From NCBI GenBank assembly GCA_038246345.1, contig JBBRWA010000168.1, positions 1-13,244 on the forward strand: DNA of 13,244 nucleotides. Direction: 5' to 3'. The stretch's first letter is position 1. Every line of letters starts with the position of its first letter. The notes beneath the pieces are model-generated. The model was not told where the DNA came from and did not search any database. It was given only the letters and a program-made list of their open reading frames with translations. Source of the DNA: M3007 sp038246345 (GTDB taxonomy: Bacteria; Bacteroidota; Bacteroidia; Chitinophagales; Saprospiraceae). The position numbers and the translations under genes are program-made. Shown one piece after another: positions 6,032 to 13,067 of this stretch.

Positions 6032-9000
6032 ATGCTACAATTTCTCAGAGTTCTACTCCCATGCGTAGCCCTGTCCTTTTTTTTGCCAAATTGCTCCACC
6101 AACAATATCCCACCACGGATTCTTATTTTCTCCAAAACGGAAGGCTATCGGCATGAATGCATTCCGGTTGCCACAGATGCGTTGCGCAAATTGTGCGTAG
6201 CCAAAGGCATTGCTGTCGACACCTCCGAAGATGCCGAAGACTTCAACGCCAAAAACCTGAAACGCTACAGTGCTGTCGTGTTTCTCTGCACCACAGGCGA
6301 TGTGCTGAACCCGGCGCAGGAAACTGATTTCGAACGCTATATACAAGCTGGCGGCGGTTACGTAGGCATACACTCCGCGACCGATACCGAGTACGGCTGG
6401 ACCTGGTATGGCGGACTGGCTGGAGCCTATTTCAGCAGTCACCCCAAGCAACAGGAAGCCACGTTGAACATCGATAAACACGACCACCCCGCTACCAAGC
6501 ATCTGCCAGGCGATACGTGGAAGCGCTTCGATGAGTGGTACAATTTTAAAAACCTGAACCCGAACGTGACGGTGCTGCTGAGCTTGGATGAAACGAGTTA
6601 CGAAGGTGGTACAAACTGCCCGCCCCCCTCGGGGGGGCAGGGGGGGGGGACGCGTTGCCACCCAGCTTCCTGGTATCACGAATACGATGGCGGCCGTGCA
6701 TTCTACACCGCCCTGGGCCATACCAAAGAGAGCTACAGTGAATTCAATTTCATGGAACACGTACTGGGCGGTATCCGCTACGCTATCGGAAAAAAAAAAC
6801 GCCTTAATTACAGCGCGTGCCGAACCCCTGAGCTGCCCGACCCTACCCGTTTTACCAAAACCGTCATCGCCAGCGAGCTGACCGAGCCAATGGAGTTGGA
6901 TATTTTCCCCAACGGAAAAATCATGTTCATCGAGCGGCGCGGCAACATCAAGTTGTTTGATCCCGCGACCGGGCTCATTAATATTGTGTATAAAATGCCC
7001 GTGTATTCCAAAGAAGAGGACGGGTTGATGGGCTTTGCTGTCGATCCCCATTACGCCGACAACCACTGGATATACCTCTATTATTCCCCGGAAGGCGACG
7101 AATCAATAAACCAACTCTCCCGCTTTATTTTTCAGGGCGACACCCTGGATGTCGCCTCTGAAAAGAAAATACTGAAAGTTGGGGTTCAACGCCAGGAATG
7201 TTGCCACACTGGCGGCAGCATCGAATTTGATGGCGATGGCAATTTGCTGCTGAGCACAGGCGACAACACCAACCCATTTGCTTCTGACGGTTACTCACCC
7301 AGCGATGAAAGGACGAGGCGCAGTGCCTGGGATGCACAAAAATCATCCGCAAATACCAATGACTTGCGGGGGAAAATTATCCGAATAAAGGTGCATTATG
7401 ATGGCTCCTACACCTGCCCGGCGGGTAATTTATTTACCCAAAAAGACACTCTAATAACAACGCAAGCCACGCCTGACAAACGAACAACGAACAACGAACC
7501 CTCCTACGACAAGGCTTCGGCGGGCACGCAACAAACAACTAGAAAGGAAATCTACGTCATGGGCTGCCGCAATCCTTTCCGCATCTCCTACGACGAGCGC
7601 CGCAAAAACCTATACTGGGGCGAAGTAGGCCCCGATGCCGGCGAACCCGATACCGCCCGCGGCCCGGCAGGCCACGATGAAGTGAACCGCGCCCACAAGG
7701 CTGGCTTTTTTGGCTGGCCTTTGTTTGTTGGCGATAACAAACCTTACCGACAGCACAATTTTGCTACCGGGAAAAATGGCCCGCTCCACGATCCCAAGCA
7801 CCCCATCAACGATTCGCCCAACAACACGGGTAGCCGAGAATTACCGCCTGCCCAACCCGCGTTTATCTGGTATCCTTATGGCAACTCACCGGAATTTCCC
7901 CTGCTTGGAAATGGTGGCCGCAACGCTATGGCTGGCCCGACTTATTACTGCGACAAGTATCCCAAAGACACCCGCCTGCCCGATTATTACGATGGCAAAC
8001 TCATCACCTACGATTGGATGCGGGGCTGGATGATGGCCGTCACCGTGGATACTGTGGGCAATTTCAGCCGCATGGAGCCATTCGCGGAAATGCTCAAATT
8101 CTCGCGCCCCATGGACATGATCGTCGATAAAAACGGCACCATCTGGATTTTGGAATACGGCACCCAGTGGTTTGCTACTAACCCCGATGCTCGCTTGTCA
8201 CGCATAGATTATGTGCGGGGCAACCGCCCGCCAATACCCGTGTTGGAACTGGAAAAAGATGCCGGGGCAGCGCCCTTTGCCGCTTCTTTTTCTATGTCAA
8301 AAACAAAAGATTACGACGGGGAAAAACTGCAATACGAACTTGATTTTGGTGATGGAACGCCGATTCAGGCCATTCAGGCTAAGCACGCCACGGCACGAGG
8401 CGGTATTTTGCTGTCCAAAGACATTCCTCAGAAAAAATCCGAATTGGACAGCATCACTCACGTGTACCAAAGGCCGGGTACATACACCGCGACCTTGAGA
8501 GTGACGGACATTGAAGGCGCGGTGAAAACAACGCAACTAAAAATAAACGTCGGCAACGAACGCCCCGAAGTGCGCTGGGACTTTGCTGGGAAAAACCGCA
8601 GTTTTTATCAGCCAGGCACCCTGCTGCAATACCAACTCGTGGTGAACGATGCCGAAGACGGCTCCCTGCAACAAGGCGCGATTCCGCCCGATGCGGTGGC
8701 CACGACCATCGATTATTTAGAAACGGGCTTTGATATTACCAGCATCGCCCAGGGGCACCAGGCGGCCATGCAACAGACAGAGTACGCCCGTGGAAAATTG
8801 CTGATGGATCGCTCGGATTGCAAAACCTGCCACGCCGAGGATCGGGCGGTCAATGGCCCTGCATTTCAGGCCATTGCCGAGCGCTACCGAAACGATGATT
8901 TTGCCGTGCGCAACCTCACGAAAAAGATCATAAAAGGTGGTGCAGGTGTTTGGGGGCAAACAGTGATGAGTGCGCACCCACAAATTTCCGAGGAAGATGC

Positions 9001-9640
9001 GGGGGAGATGGTTCGTTGGATTCTTTCACTTGGCAGCCCCCCCAAACCCAAGCAAGCGCTGGCTGTCGCCGGGGATTACCTACTGGCGCCACCGCCACCA
9101 AAAAACCCGAAACAGAAGCCAAAAGCGGGTACGTTTATTTTCAAAGCCAGTTACCGCGACCGGGGCAGTGCCAGCCAGTTGCCGCTAGAAAACAGCGAGA
9201 CCATCGCCCTGCGCCCCGCCTACCAGCAAGCGGAACAGGCAGATAGCATGTCGAGCAAGGTACGTACCTACCGCCCTTTTAATGGCGACACGGTGGTGCT
9301 CAACGAGTTGAAAAGCAATGAGTTTTTTGTGTTCAAACACACCGATTTGACGGGCGTGCACAGCATTGCCCTGGGCATTGGCATGAGCGACAGCAAGTTC
9401 CAGTACGGCGGTGGCAGGGTGGAAATCTGGCTGGACTCACCAAAAGGAAAGTTGATTGGCAAAGCTGATATTCCGGCGAAAGATGGTGGAAAGCTGATGG
9501 AATTTGTAACGGTGGATGCAGCGCTGGTGGCAACGAGCGACGGTAAGTTTCACGATGTGTATTTCGTGCTAAAAAATGAGAAGGCGCCTTCCAAGGCTGT
9601 TGGGGCGGTGGATTGGGTAAGGTTTGATATGCGGGAGTAA
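6032..9640 (+). CDS. Lipoprotein with ThuA, PQQ-dependent sugar dehydrogenase, PKD and cytochrome c domains (paralogue B)
   Basis: The protein has 1202 residues from ATG 6032, 37 bases after paralogue A. The open frame extends back to 5963, but MLQFLRVLLPCVALSFFLPNC is a clear lipoprotein signal (lipobox LPNC, C21). Domain order is as in A: ThuA (about 27-262), PQQ sugar-dehydrogenase propeller (about 275-725), PKD (about 731-842), cytochrome c with CKTCH (930-934) and likely axial Met979, and a C-terminal beta-rich module ending DWVRFDMRE. H392 lies in CCHTGGS, the standard HxGG form, and R513/N514 in GCRNPFR, so the active site looks more canonical than in A. Private features are a G/C-rich insert in the ThuA domain (6616-6649), a run of ten A (6790-6799) and a composite repeat insert at 7477-7545. 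It arose with A by tandem duplication and may differ in substrate. Confidence 0.92.
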   Translation: MLQFLRVLLPCVALSFFLPNCSTNNIPPRILIFSKTEGYRHECIPVATDALRKLCVAKGIAVDTSEDAEDFNAKNLKRYSAVVFLCTTGDVLNPAQETDFERYIQAGGGYVGIHSATDTEYGWTWYGGLAGAYFSSHPKQQEATLNIDKHDHPATKHLPGDTWKRFDEWYNFKNLNPNVTVLLSLDETSYEGGTNCPPPSGGQGGGTRCHPASWYHEYDGGRAFYTALGHTKESYSEFNFMEHVLGGIRYAIGKKKRLNYSACRTPELPDPTRFTKTVIASELTEPMELDIFPNGKIMFIERRGNIKLFDPATGLINIVYKMPVYSKEEDGLMGFAVDPHYADNHWIYLYYSPEGDESINQLSRFIFQGDTLDVASEKKILKVGVQRQECCHTGGSIEFDGDGNLLLSTGDNTNPFASDGYSPSDERTRRSAWDAQKSSANTNDLRGKIIRIKVHYDGSYTCPAGNLFTQKDTLITTQATPDKRTTNNEPSYDKASAGTQQTTRKEIYVMGCRNPFRISYDERRKNLYWGEVGPDAGEPDTARGPAGHDEVNRAHKAGFFGWPLFVGDNKPYRQHNFATGKNGPLHDPKHPINDSPNNTGSRELPPAQPAFIWYPYGNSPEFPLLGNGGRNAMAGPTYYCDKYPKDTRLPDYYDGKLITYDWMRGWMMAVTVDTVGNFSRMEPFAEMLKFSRPMDMIVDKNGTIWILEYGTQWFATNPDARLSRIDYVRGNRPPIPVLELEKDAGAAPFAASFSMSKTKDYDGEKLQYELDFGDGTPIQAIQAKHATARGGILLSKDIPQKKSELDSITHVYQRPGTYTATLRVTDIEGAVKTTQLKINVGNERPEVRWDFAGKNRSFYQPGTLLQYQLVVNDAEDGSLQQGAIPPDAVATTIDYLETGFDITSIAQGHQAAMQQTEYARGKLLMDRSDCKTCHAEDRAVNGPAFQAIAERYRNDDFAVRNLTKKIIKGGAGVWGQTVMSAHPQISEEDAGEMVRWILSLGSPPKPKQALAVAGDYLLAPPPPKNPKQKPKAGTFIFKASYRDRGSASQLPLENSETIALRPAYQQAEQADSMSSKVRTYRPFNGDTVVLNELKSNEFFVFKHTDLTGVHSIALGIGMSDSKFQYGGGRVEIWLDSPKGKLIGKADIPAKDGGKLMEFVTVDAALVATSDGKFHDVYFVLKNEKAPSKAVGAVDWVRFDMRE
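6616..6649 (+). repeat. G/C-rich palindrome plus G9 run inserted in the ThuA domain of paralogue B
   Basis: CTGCCC at 6616-6621 pairs with GGGCAG at 6635-6640, with further C/G pairing inside, followed by a run of nine G (6641-6649). It encodes about eight more residues than A at this place (NCPPPSGGQGGGTRC against VPEGQST), between the conserved GGT and the HEYDGGRAFYTALGH motif. The reading frame is kept. Confidence 0.75.
7477..7545 (+). repeat. Composite repeat insert in the propeller of paralogue B
   Basis: One 8-base copy and two exact copies of CAACGAA (7477-7498) are followed by a G/C-richer stretch containing AAGGCTTCGGCGGGCACG and then an ACAAACAAC tail. It encodes RTTNNEPSYDKASAGTQQTT at the same loop where A carries its long heptamer insert. 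The middle part is unlike the flanking gene and may be a second kind of repeat. Confidence 0.65.
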
Positions 9641-9651
9641 CTAGAAAAGCA

Positions 9652-9681
9652 GGGAAGCTGGGCTACTAACTCCAGCTTCCC
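9652..9681. terminator. Bidirectional hairpin terminator between convergent genes
   Basis: A perfect 10-bp stem, GGGAAGCTGG (9652-9661) with CCAGCTTCCC (9672-9681), encloses a 10-base loop. It sits in the 52-base gap between the stop of paralogue B and the stop of the minus-strand lipoprotein gene. An AT-rich stretch follows on the plus strand and a short T-run (TGCTTTTCT) on the minus strand, so it could serve both genes. Confidence 0.8.
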
Positions 9682-9692
9682 GTAGCAATTAT

Positions 9693-10253
9693 TTATTTCT
9701 CCGCTGATGCGAATCCTTTTATTTTTTCCCAGGACTCTCCAGACTTCCCTAAATAGTCCTGTGGGTCATTGAGTTTTTCATGGATAAATTTCATATTTTT
9801 ATTGTAAAGACTTTGGTATGCAGCAGCAATTTGAGTGGAAGGCCATTGATCTTTTAGGCGATTCATAACCTTTATAAAAACATTTGGGTCTGGAAGGTCA
9901 ACTGCCTGCAATTCATTGGCATAAAACTCAATTTCTTTTAAATCTGCTTTTTCTAAGAAATCAAACTGATTCACCAATATACCAATTGTCGTTTTCCTTA
10001 AATTATTAAAATAGGAATCATTACGGTTTTTTACCAACACCTCATTTCGATAATAGGCATCCACCTCTTTCCAAGAATAATTTTGAGGGTTGAATACATA
10101 GTCATGCATCTTTACGCCAGCAGGGATAACCCCAGCGGCAATATTTGAAGCGCTCACCTTATTGATCATCGAAGGGGTATCTACGGGGGGATTCTGTTGG
10201 CAGCCAAAGGCTAAAAGAATCAAAATAAAAAATAAGAAAAATGATTTTTTCAT
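9693..10253 (-). CDS. Small lipoprotein of unknown function
   Basis: The protein has 186 residues. It starts with a lipoprotein signal, MKKSFFLFFILILLAFGC, with a good lipobox (AFGC) and lipid-bearing C18, followed by a polar, Pro-containing linker. The mature part is mainly predicted helix, rich in Lys, Asp and aromatic residues (for example YSWKEVDAYYRNEV and KVMNRLKDQWPSTQIAAAYQS). I recognise no domain or catalytic motif. It is the last of three minus-strand genes in an AT-rich block, 90 bases after the rebuilt end of the cysteine peptide gene, and probably belongs to the same unit. It could anchor, process or sense the secreted peptide, but nothing in the sequence proves that. Confidence 0.85.
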   Translation of the reverse strand: MKKSFFLFFILILLAFGCQQNPPVDTPSMINKVSASNIAAGVIPAGVKMHDYVFNPQNYSWKEVDAYYRNEVLVKNRNDSYFNNLRKTTIGILVNQFDFLEKADLKEIEFYANELQAVDLPDPNVFIKVMNRLKDQWPSTQIAAAYQSLYNKNMKFIHEKLNDPQDYLGKSGESWEKIKGFASAEK

Positions 10254-10329
10254 GTTTTGGTAATTTTAAAGTGTAAAAATTTGGGTTCAAATCAGCTGTA
10301 AACAGTCTGCTTTTTTGCAAAATGCTTTT

Positions 10330-10614
10330 TCATAAATGAAATTTAAAAACTTGATGGAGGGCAGCCTGCATTTTGTGCAGCAGTACCTGTAACAACAGTG
10401 GAGCCTGTTTCTTCCCATACACCATTTCCTGAGCATAAGTGTATTGCATTCCGTTTGCACCTGGAGTGTCTTTGCAACAATCATCTCCTCCTGTTGTGTA
10501 TGTGGTGATTCCTGTTGCATGTTCACCACATTCACAGTTCTTCGCCGCAAATACCGTAAAAGTATGTGACAGGAAAAGAATCAATAATACGGGTACTAAT
10601 TTTTTGTTTGGCAT
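10330..10614 (-). CDS. Small secreted cysteine-containing peptide, probably frameshifted
   Basis: The open frame encodes 94 residues. MPNKKLVPVLLILFLSHTFTVFA is a signal peptide, followed by a short mature part with CxC (C27, C29) and the pair CC (C46, C47) in GGDDCCKDTPGANG. After about residue 62 the frame turns into an unlikely Leu/Gln/Lys-rich tail. The neighbouring frame instead reads GNGVWEETGSTVVTG and continues to a Cys-Pro-Pro end with stop at 10343. Restoring one base near 10429 (CAGG to CAGGG) joins YTYAQ to GNGVWEE, giving a peptide of about 90 residues with a fifth cysteine. This suggests a one-base deletion, a sequencing error or a programmed shift. The start codon overlaps the end of the upstream helix-turn-helix gene by 19 bases. 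The family is unrecognised; the form suggests a disulfide-bonded exported peptide. Confidence 0.6.
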   Translation of the reverse strand: MPNKKLVPVLLILFLSHTFTVFAAKNCECGEHATGITTYTTGGDDCCKDTPGANGMQYTYAQEMVYGKKQAPLLLQVLLHKMQAALHQVFKFHL

Positions 10615-10895
10615 AAATATTCGTTGTTTAAAATGTCAAAGAAAGAAATCGATTTTATTAATAACAGACACAAAAATACCGTAGATAAGTAATGCCGTTT
10701 CGTCTCATTTCGTTCTATTTCGTCTCCTTCGGCTTTTGATAATACCTTTTTGCGAATTTCATTGGCTTCCTCCTGCGTAATCAACCCTCTTTGGGAGCTT
10801 ATTCCAGCATTTTTCATCCAACGATAAAGTGTTGATCGGGATATTCCCAATTCAGTACAAAGCTCTTTTTTAAATATTAAGGTAGCGTGTTTCAT
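10596..10895 (-). CDS. Small helix-turn-helix DNA-binding protein
   Basis: The protein has 99 residues. Residues 8-31 (FKKELCTELGISRSTLYRWMKNAG) form a clear helix-turn-helix of the kind found in small phage-type and resolvase-like regulators, followed by a helix TQEEANEIRKKVLSK. A 10-bp tandem repeat then encodes the charged linker EGDEIERNETKR. The last 30 residues are hydrophobic (YLSTVFLCLLLIKSISFF) and could be a membrane segment, or simply the frame running through the leader of the next gene. It is the first gene of a three-gene minus-strand unit and has a 19-bp palindrome 23 bases upstream, so it is a likely local autoregulator. The DNA-binding call is good; the true C-terminus is uncertain. 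Confidence 0.72.
   Translation of the reverse strand: MKHATLIFKKELCTELGISRSTLYRWMKNAGISSQRGLITQEEANEIRKKVLSKAEGDEIERNETKRHYLSTVFLCLLLIKSISFFDILNNEYLCQTKN
10671..10678 (-). promoter_or_regulatory. Possible -7 box for the cysteine peptide gene
   Basis: The minus strand reads TATTTTTG, an exact TAnnTTTG match, about 56 bases before the peptide ATG at 10614 and inside the 3' part of the helix-turn-helix frame. No TTG is visible at the -33 distance. In AT-rich DNA a chance match is quite possible. Confidence 0.25.
10698..10727. repeat. Three 10-bp tandem repeats in the helix-turn-helix gene
   Basis: TTTCGTCTCA, TTTCGTTCTA and TTTCGTCTCC follow each other without gaps. On the minus strand they encode the charged linker GDEIERNETK between the DNA-binding part and the hydrophobic tail. 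The total of 30 bases keeps the frame. Confidence 0.8.
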
Positions 10896-10917
10896 GGGTA
10901 TTCATATTAAAGTGATA

Positions 10918-10936
10918 CTGTCAACAGCGTTGACAG
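10918..10936. promoter_or_regulatory. 19-bp perfect palindrome, candidate operator of the helix-turn-helix gene
   Basis: CTGTCAAC (10918-10925) and GTTGACAG (10929-10936) are perfect inverted copies around AGC. The nearer edge is 22 bases ahead of the ATG at 10895. The 8-bp half-sites with centres 11 bases apart suit a dimeric helix-turn-helix protein on one face of the DNA. No T-run follows, so it is not a typical terminator. The GH3 gene ends more than 200 bases upstream, which leaves the palindrome in a proper promoter spacer. Confidence 0.6.
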
Positions 10937-11143
10937 GTGAAGGATAGATACATAAAACAGGATAAATGTCTACTAAGGGCAATTTTTGAAGACCTATTGC
11001 CTTTGAAAGGAAGGGAGGGGCAGGGCAGAATTGAGTGAAACCATCTGGGAGGCGTTATGAAGACTATAATACAAAGATACCTATCTACTTTACACCACCA
11101 AGAGCTGTCCAATATAATTTCTTCGGGTGGAGTCCTCAGATTA

Positions 11144-12670
11144 TCACACCTCCAGCTGATACCGCACCACCTCCTCCACAAAGCGCCGATGATTCGCCAG
11201 GCGCGGCACCTTGTTCTGGTTTCCAAATTTTCCCCGCGCACGCATCCAACGCAGGAAGGTACCGCGTGGCACGCGTCGCAGCGAAAGTGGTTCGAGGGCC
11301 ATGCCTTTGTAGCGTTTGGCTTCGTAATCGGAGTTGATGCGTTGCAGCGATTCGTCGAGGACGCGGCTGAACAGCGCCAGGTCGGCAGGTTCTCTATCAA
11401 ACTCGATCACCCATTCGTGGCCGCCTTTGTTGTGGTCGCTGGAGAAATAGACGGGTGCGGCGGTGTATTCCGAAACGACGGCGTTTAGTTTGCGGCAGGC
11501 ATCTGCCAGGGCTTTGTCGGTATCGCCCACCATCACCTCTTCGCCGAATGCGTTGATAAACTGTTTGGTACGGCCTGCAATTTGAATGCAGAAGGGATAT
11601 TTTCGAGTGAACACGACCGTATCGCCGGGGAGGTAGCGGTAAAGTCCGTTGTTGCCCGTAATCATGATGGCGTACAGTTCGCCCAGCTTGACATCCGAGA
11701 GCAGCACCGTTTTAGGGTTCTCTTTGTTCCATTCCTCCAGGGGCACAAATTCGTAAAAAACACCGTTGTTGACCAGCAGCAGCATGTCGTTTTGTCCCAA
11801 GTCGCATTGCGCGCCGAAATAGCCTTCTGAGGCGTTGTAAATTTCCTGGTACACAAACTTGTCGCTCGGTATCAGCGCCTTGAAAGTTTCCCGATACGGC
11901 TCGAAACTGACACCGCCGTGCATGTACGCTTGCAGGTTGGGCCACACTTCCAACATGTTATTTTTTCCTGTTTTTTCCAAGATCATGCGGAACAGCACTA
12001 TGAGCCAGGTAGGCACCCCGCCAAATAGGGCAATATCGTCTTGCTTGCTGGTGATATCGGCGATTTTATGCAGTTTTTCTTCAAAGTTGGGCTGCAAAAC
12101 CGTCTGAAAATCAGGCGTATAGAACATTTTCCCAATAGTTGGCATGTGTTGTACCAGGATGGCGCTGACATCCCCCAGCTTCGTTTTGGGGTATTCTGGC
12201 AAGTGTTGGAAGCTGCCTGGAACCACGAGGTGCTTGTATTGAAAGGCGGCCATATCAGGCTTATTGGCGTAGAGCATGGCAAGGGAGTCCCAAATGCCGG
12301 CCAAATGGCAATTGAACAGGTTGCCGTATGGGACGGGAATAAATTTGCTTTTATCGCTGGTGGTGCCACTGCTTTTGGAATACCAGTTCACTTCGCCGGG
12401 CCACAGCACGTTTTTTTCACCGTGCATCATGCGGCCGATGTCGTTTTTCAGGTCGTCGTATTCATGGGAAGGCACCTTTGATTTAAAGGTTTCTGCCGAA
12501 GTGATGCTGGCAAAATCGTAGCGCTTTCCAAATTCTGTAGTACGGCCACGGTCGATAATTTTTCGCAACCAAAGCTCCTGCGTCTCCTCTGGATGCAGCA
12601 TATAGTGCTCTATACGCTTCATGCGCATGTTCAAATAGCGTTTAACTGCTTCGTTGATGAGCCACTTCAT
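11144..12670 (-). CDS. GH3 family acyl-adenylating protein
   Basis: This is a 508-residue member of the GH3 family, a branch of the adenylate-forming superfamily known from plant auxin- and jasmonate-amido synthetases and common in Bacteroidota with unknown substrates. The ATP-binding motifs are present in order: SSGTTSDKSKFIP (100-112), the ASEGYFG segment (280-286), YRYLPGD (344-350) and the hinge region GRTKQFINAFGEE (366-378). The C-terminal domain follows and ends with GKFGNQNKVPRL (480-491), typical of the bacterial branch. There is no signal peptide; it is cytoplasmic. Length is normal and no key motif is broken. It has its own promoter at 12698-12730 and no close partner gene, being divergent from the DUF1761 gene. 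It probably activates a carboxylic acid as an acyl-AMP for transfer to an amine. Confidence 0.95.
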   Translation of the reverse strand: MKWLINEAVKRYLNMRMKRIEHYMLHPEETQELWLRKIIDRGRTTEFGKRYDFASITSAETFKSKVPSHEYDDLKNDIGRMMHGEKNVLWPGEVNWYSKSSGTTSDKSKFIPVPYGNLFNCHLAGIWDSLAMLYANKPDMAAFQYKHLVVPGSFQHLPEYPKTKLGDVSAILVQHMPTIGKMFYTPDFQTVLQPNFEEKLHKIADITSKQDDIALFGGVPTWLIVLFRMILEKTGKNNMLEVWPNLQAYMHGGVSFEPYRETFKALIPSDKFVYQEIYNASEGYFGAQCDLGQNDMLLLVNNGVFYEFVPLEEWNKENPKTVLLSDVKLGELYAIMITGNNGLYRYLPGDTVVFTRKYPFCIQIAGRTKQFINAFGEEVMVGDTDKALADACRKLNAVVSEYTAAPVYFSSDHNKGGHEWVIEFDREPADLALFSRVLDESLQRINSDYEAKRYKGMALEPLSLRRVPRGTFLRWMRARGKFGNQNKVPRLANHRRFVEEVVRYQLEV

Positions 12671-13067
12671 ATAATTCGGAGCGCAATATTCTTAGGGCAA
12701 AGGTACAATTTTGCCCGGGCTGTAGCCAAAACATCCGTGTTGTGCTTGCAATGAACAATTACCTTTCTCCGACAAAGAAAGTAAAGTTCTCTTAATATTG
12801 GGTTCCATTCGTCTTTACTTATTCGTTGAGACCACTAAAAGTGGCCAGACAAGCGCTATTTGGTCCCAACGATTTTTCATCGTTCGACCAATTAGTAAAA
12901 TACAAACGCCTGAATCCCTCTTTTCTCCCAATATGCCCCTTCAAGATTAGGAGTAATAATTGCCCGATGAATTTGTGGTAGAAAATATAATAATTGACAA
13001 ATATCATTTTACATTGCGCCCAATTACATTGCCCTATTTTCTAACTTTTTCACTCAATTATTTTGTT
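12671..13067. other. Divergent intergenic region with two small hairpins
   Basis: The 397 bases between the GH3 and DUF1761 genes hold the GH3 promoter. Two neighbouring inverted repeats follow: CCACT/AGTGG at 12832-12844, and TGGTC..AACGAT with ATCGTT.GACCA at 12861-12890 (one bulge). A direct repeat TTACATTGC lies at 13009 and 13024, 15 bases apart, 36 bases before ATG 13068. A 62-codon minus-strand frame (12819-13007) has no coding character. The hairpins could belong to a leader or small RNA, but no known family is recognised. Confidence 0.45.
12698..12730 (-). promoter_or_regulatory. Bacteroidota-type promoter of the GH3 gene
   Basis: On the minus strand TTTG (12727-12730) is followed after 21 bases by TACCTTTG (12698-12705), an exact TAnnTTTG. 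The box ends 27 bases ahead of ATG 12670, leaving a short leader of about 20 bases. Both elements and their spacing fit the sigma-ABfr consensus, making this the best promoter in the window. Confidence 0.6.

Noticed and set aside
6053..7066. 337-codon minus-strand open frame inside paralogue B
   Set aside because: It is antisense to a protein with conserved domains and has no family resemblance; it is a shadow of the GC-rich coding strand.
12819..13007. 62-codon minus-strand open frame in the GH3-DUF1761 spacer
   Set aside because: It spans two hairpins, has no recognisable domain or promoter, and its composition matches spacer DNA.
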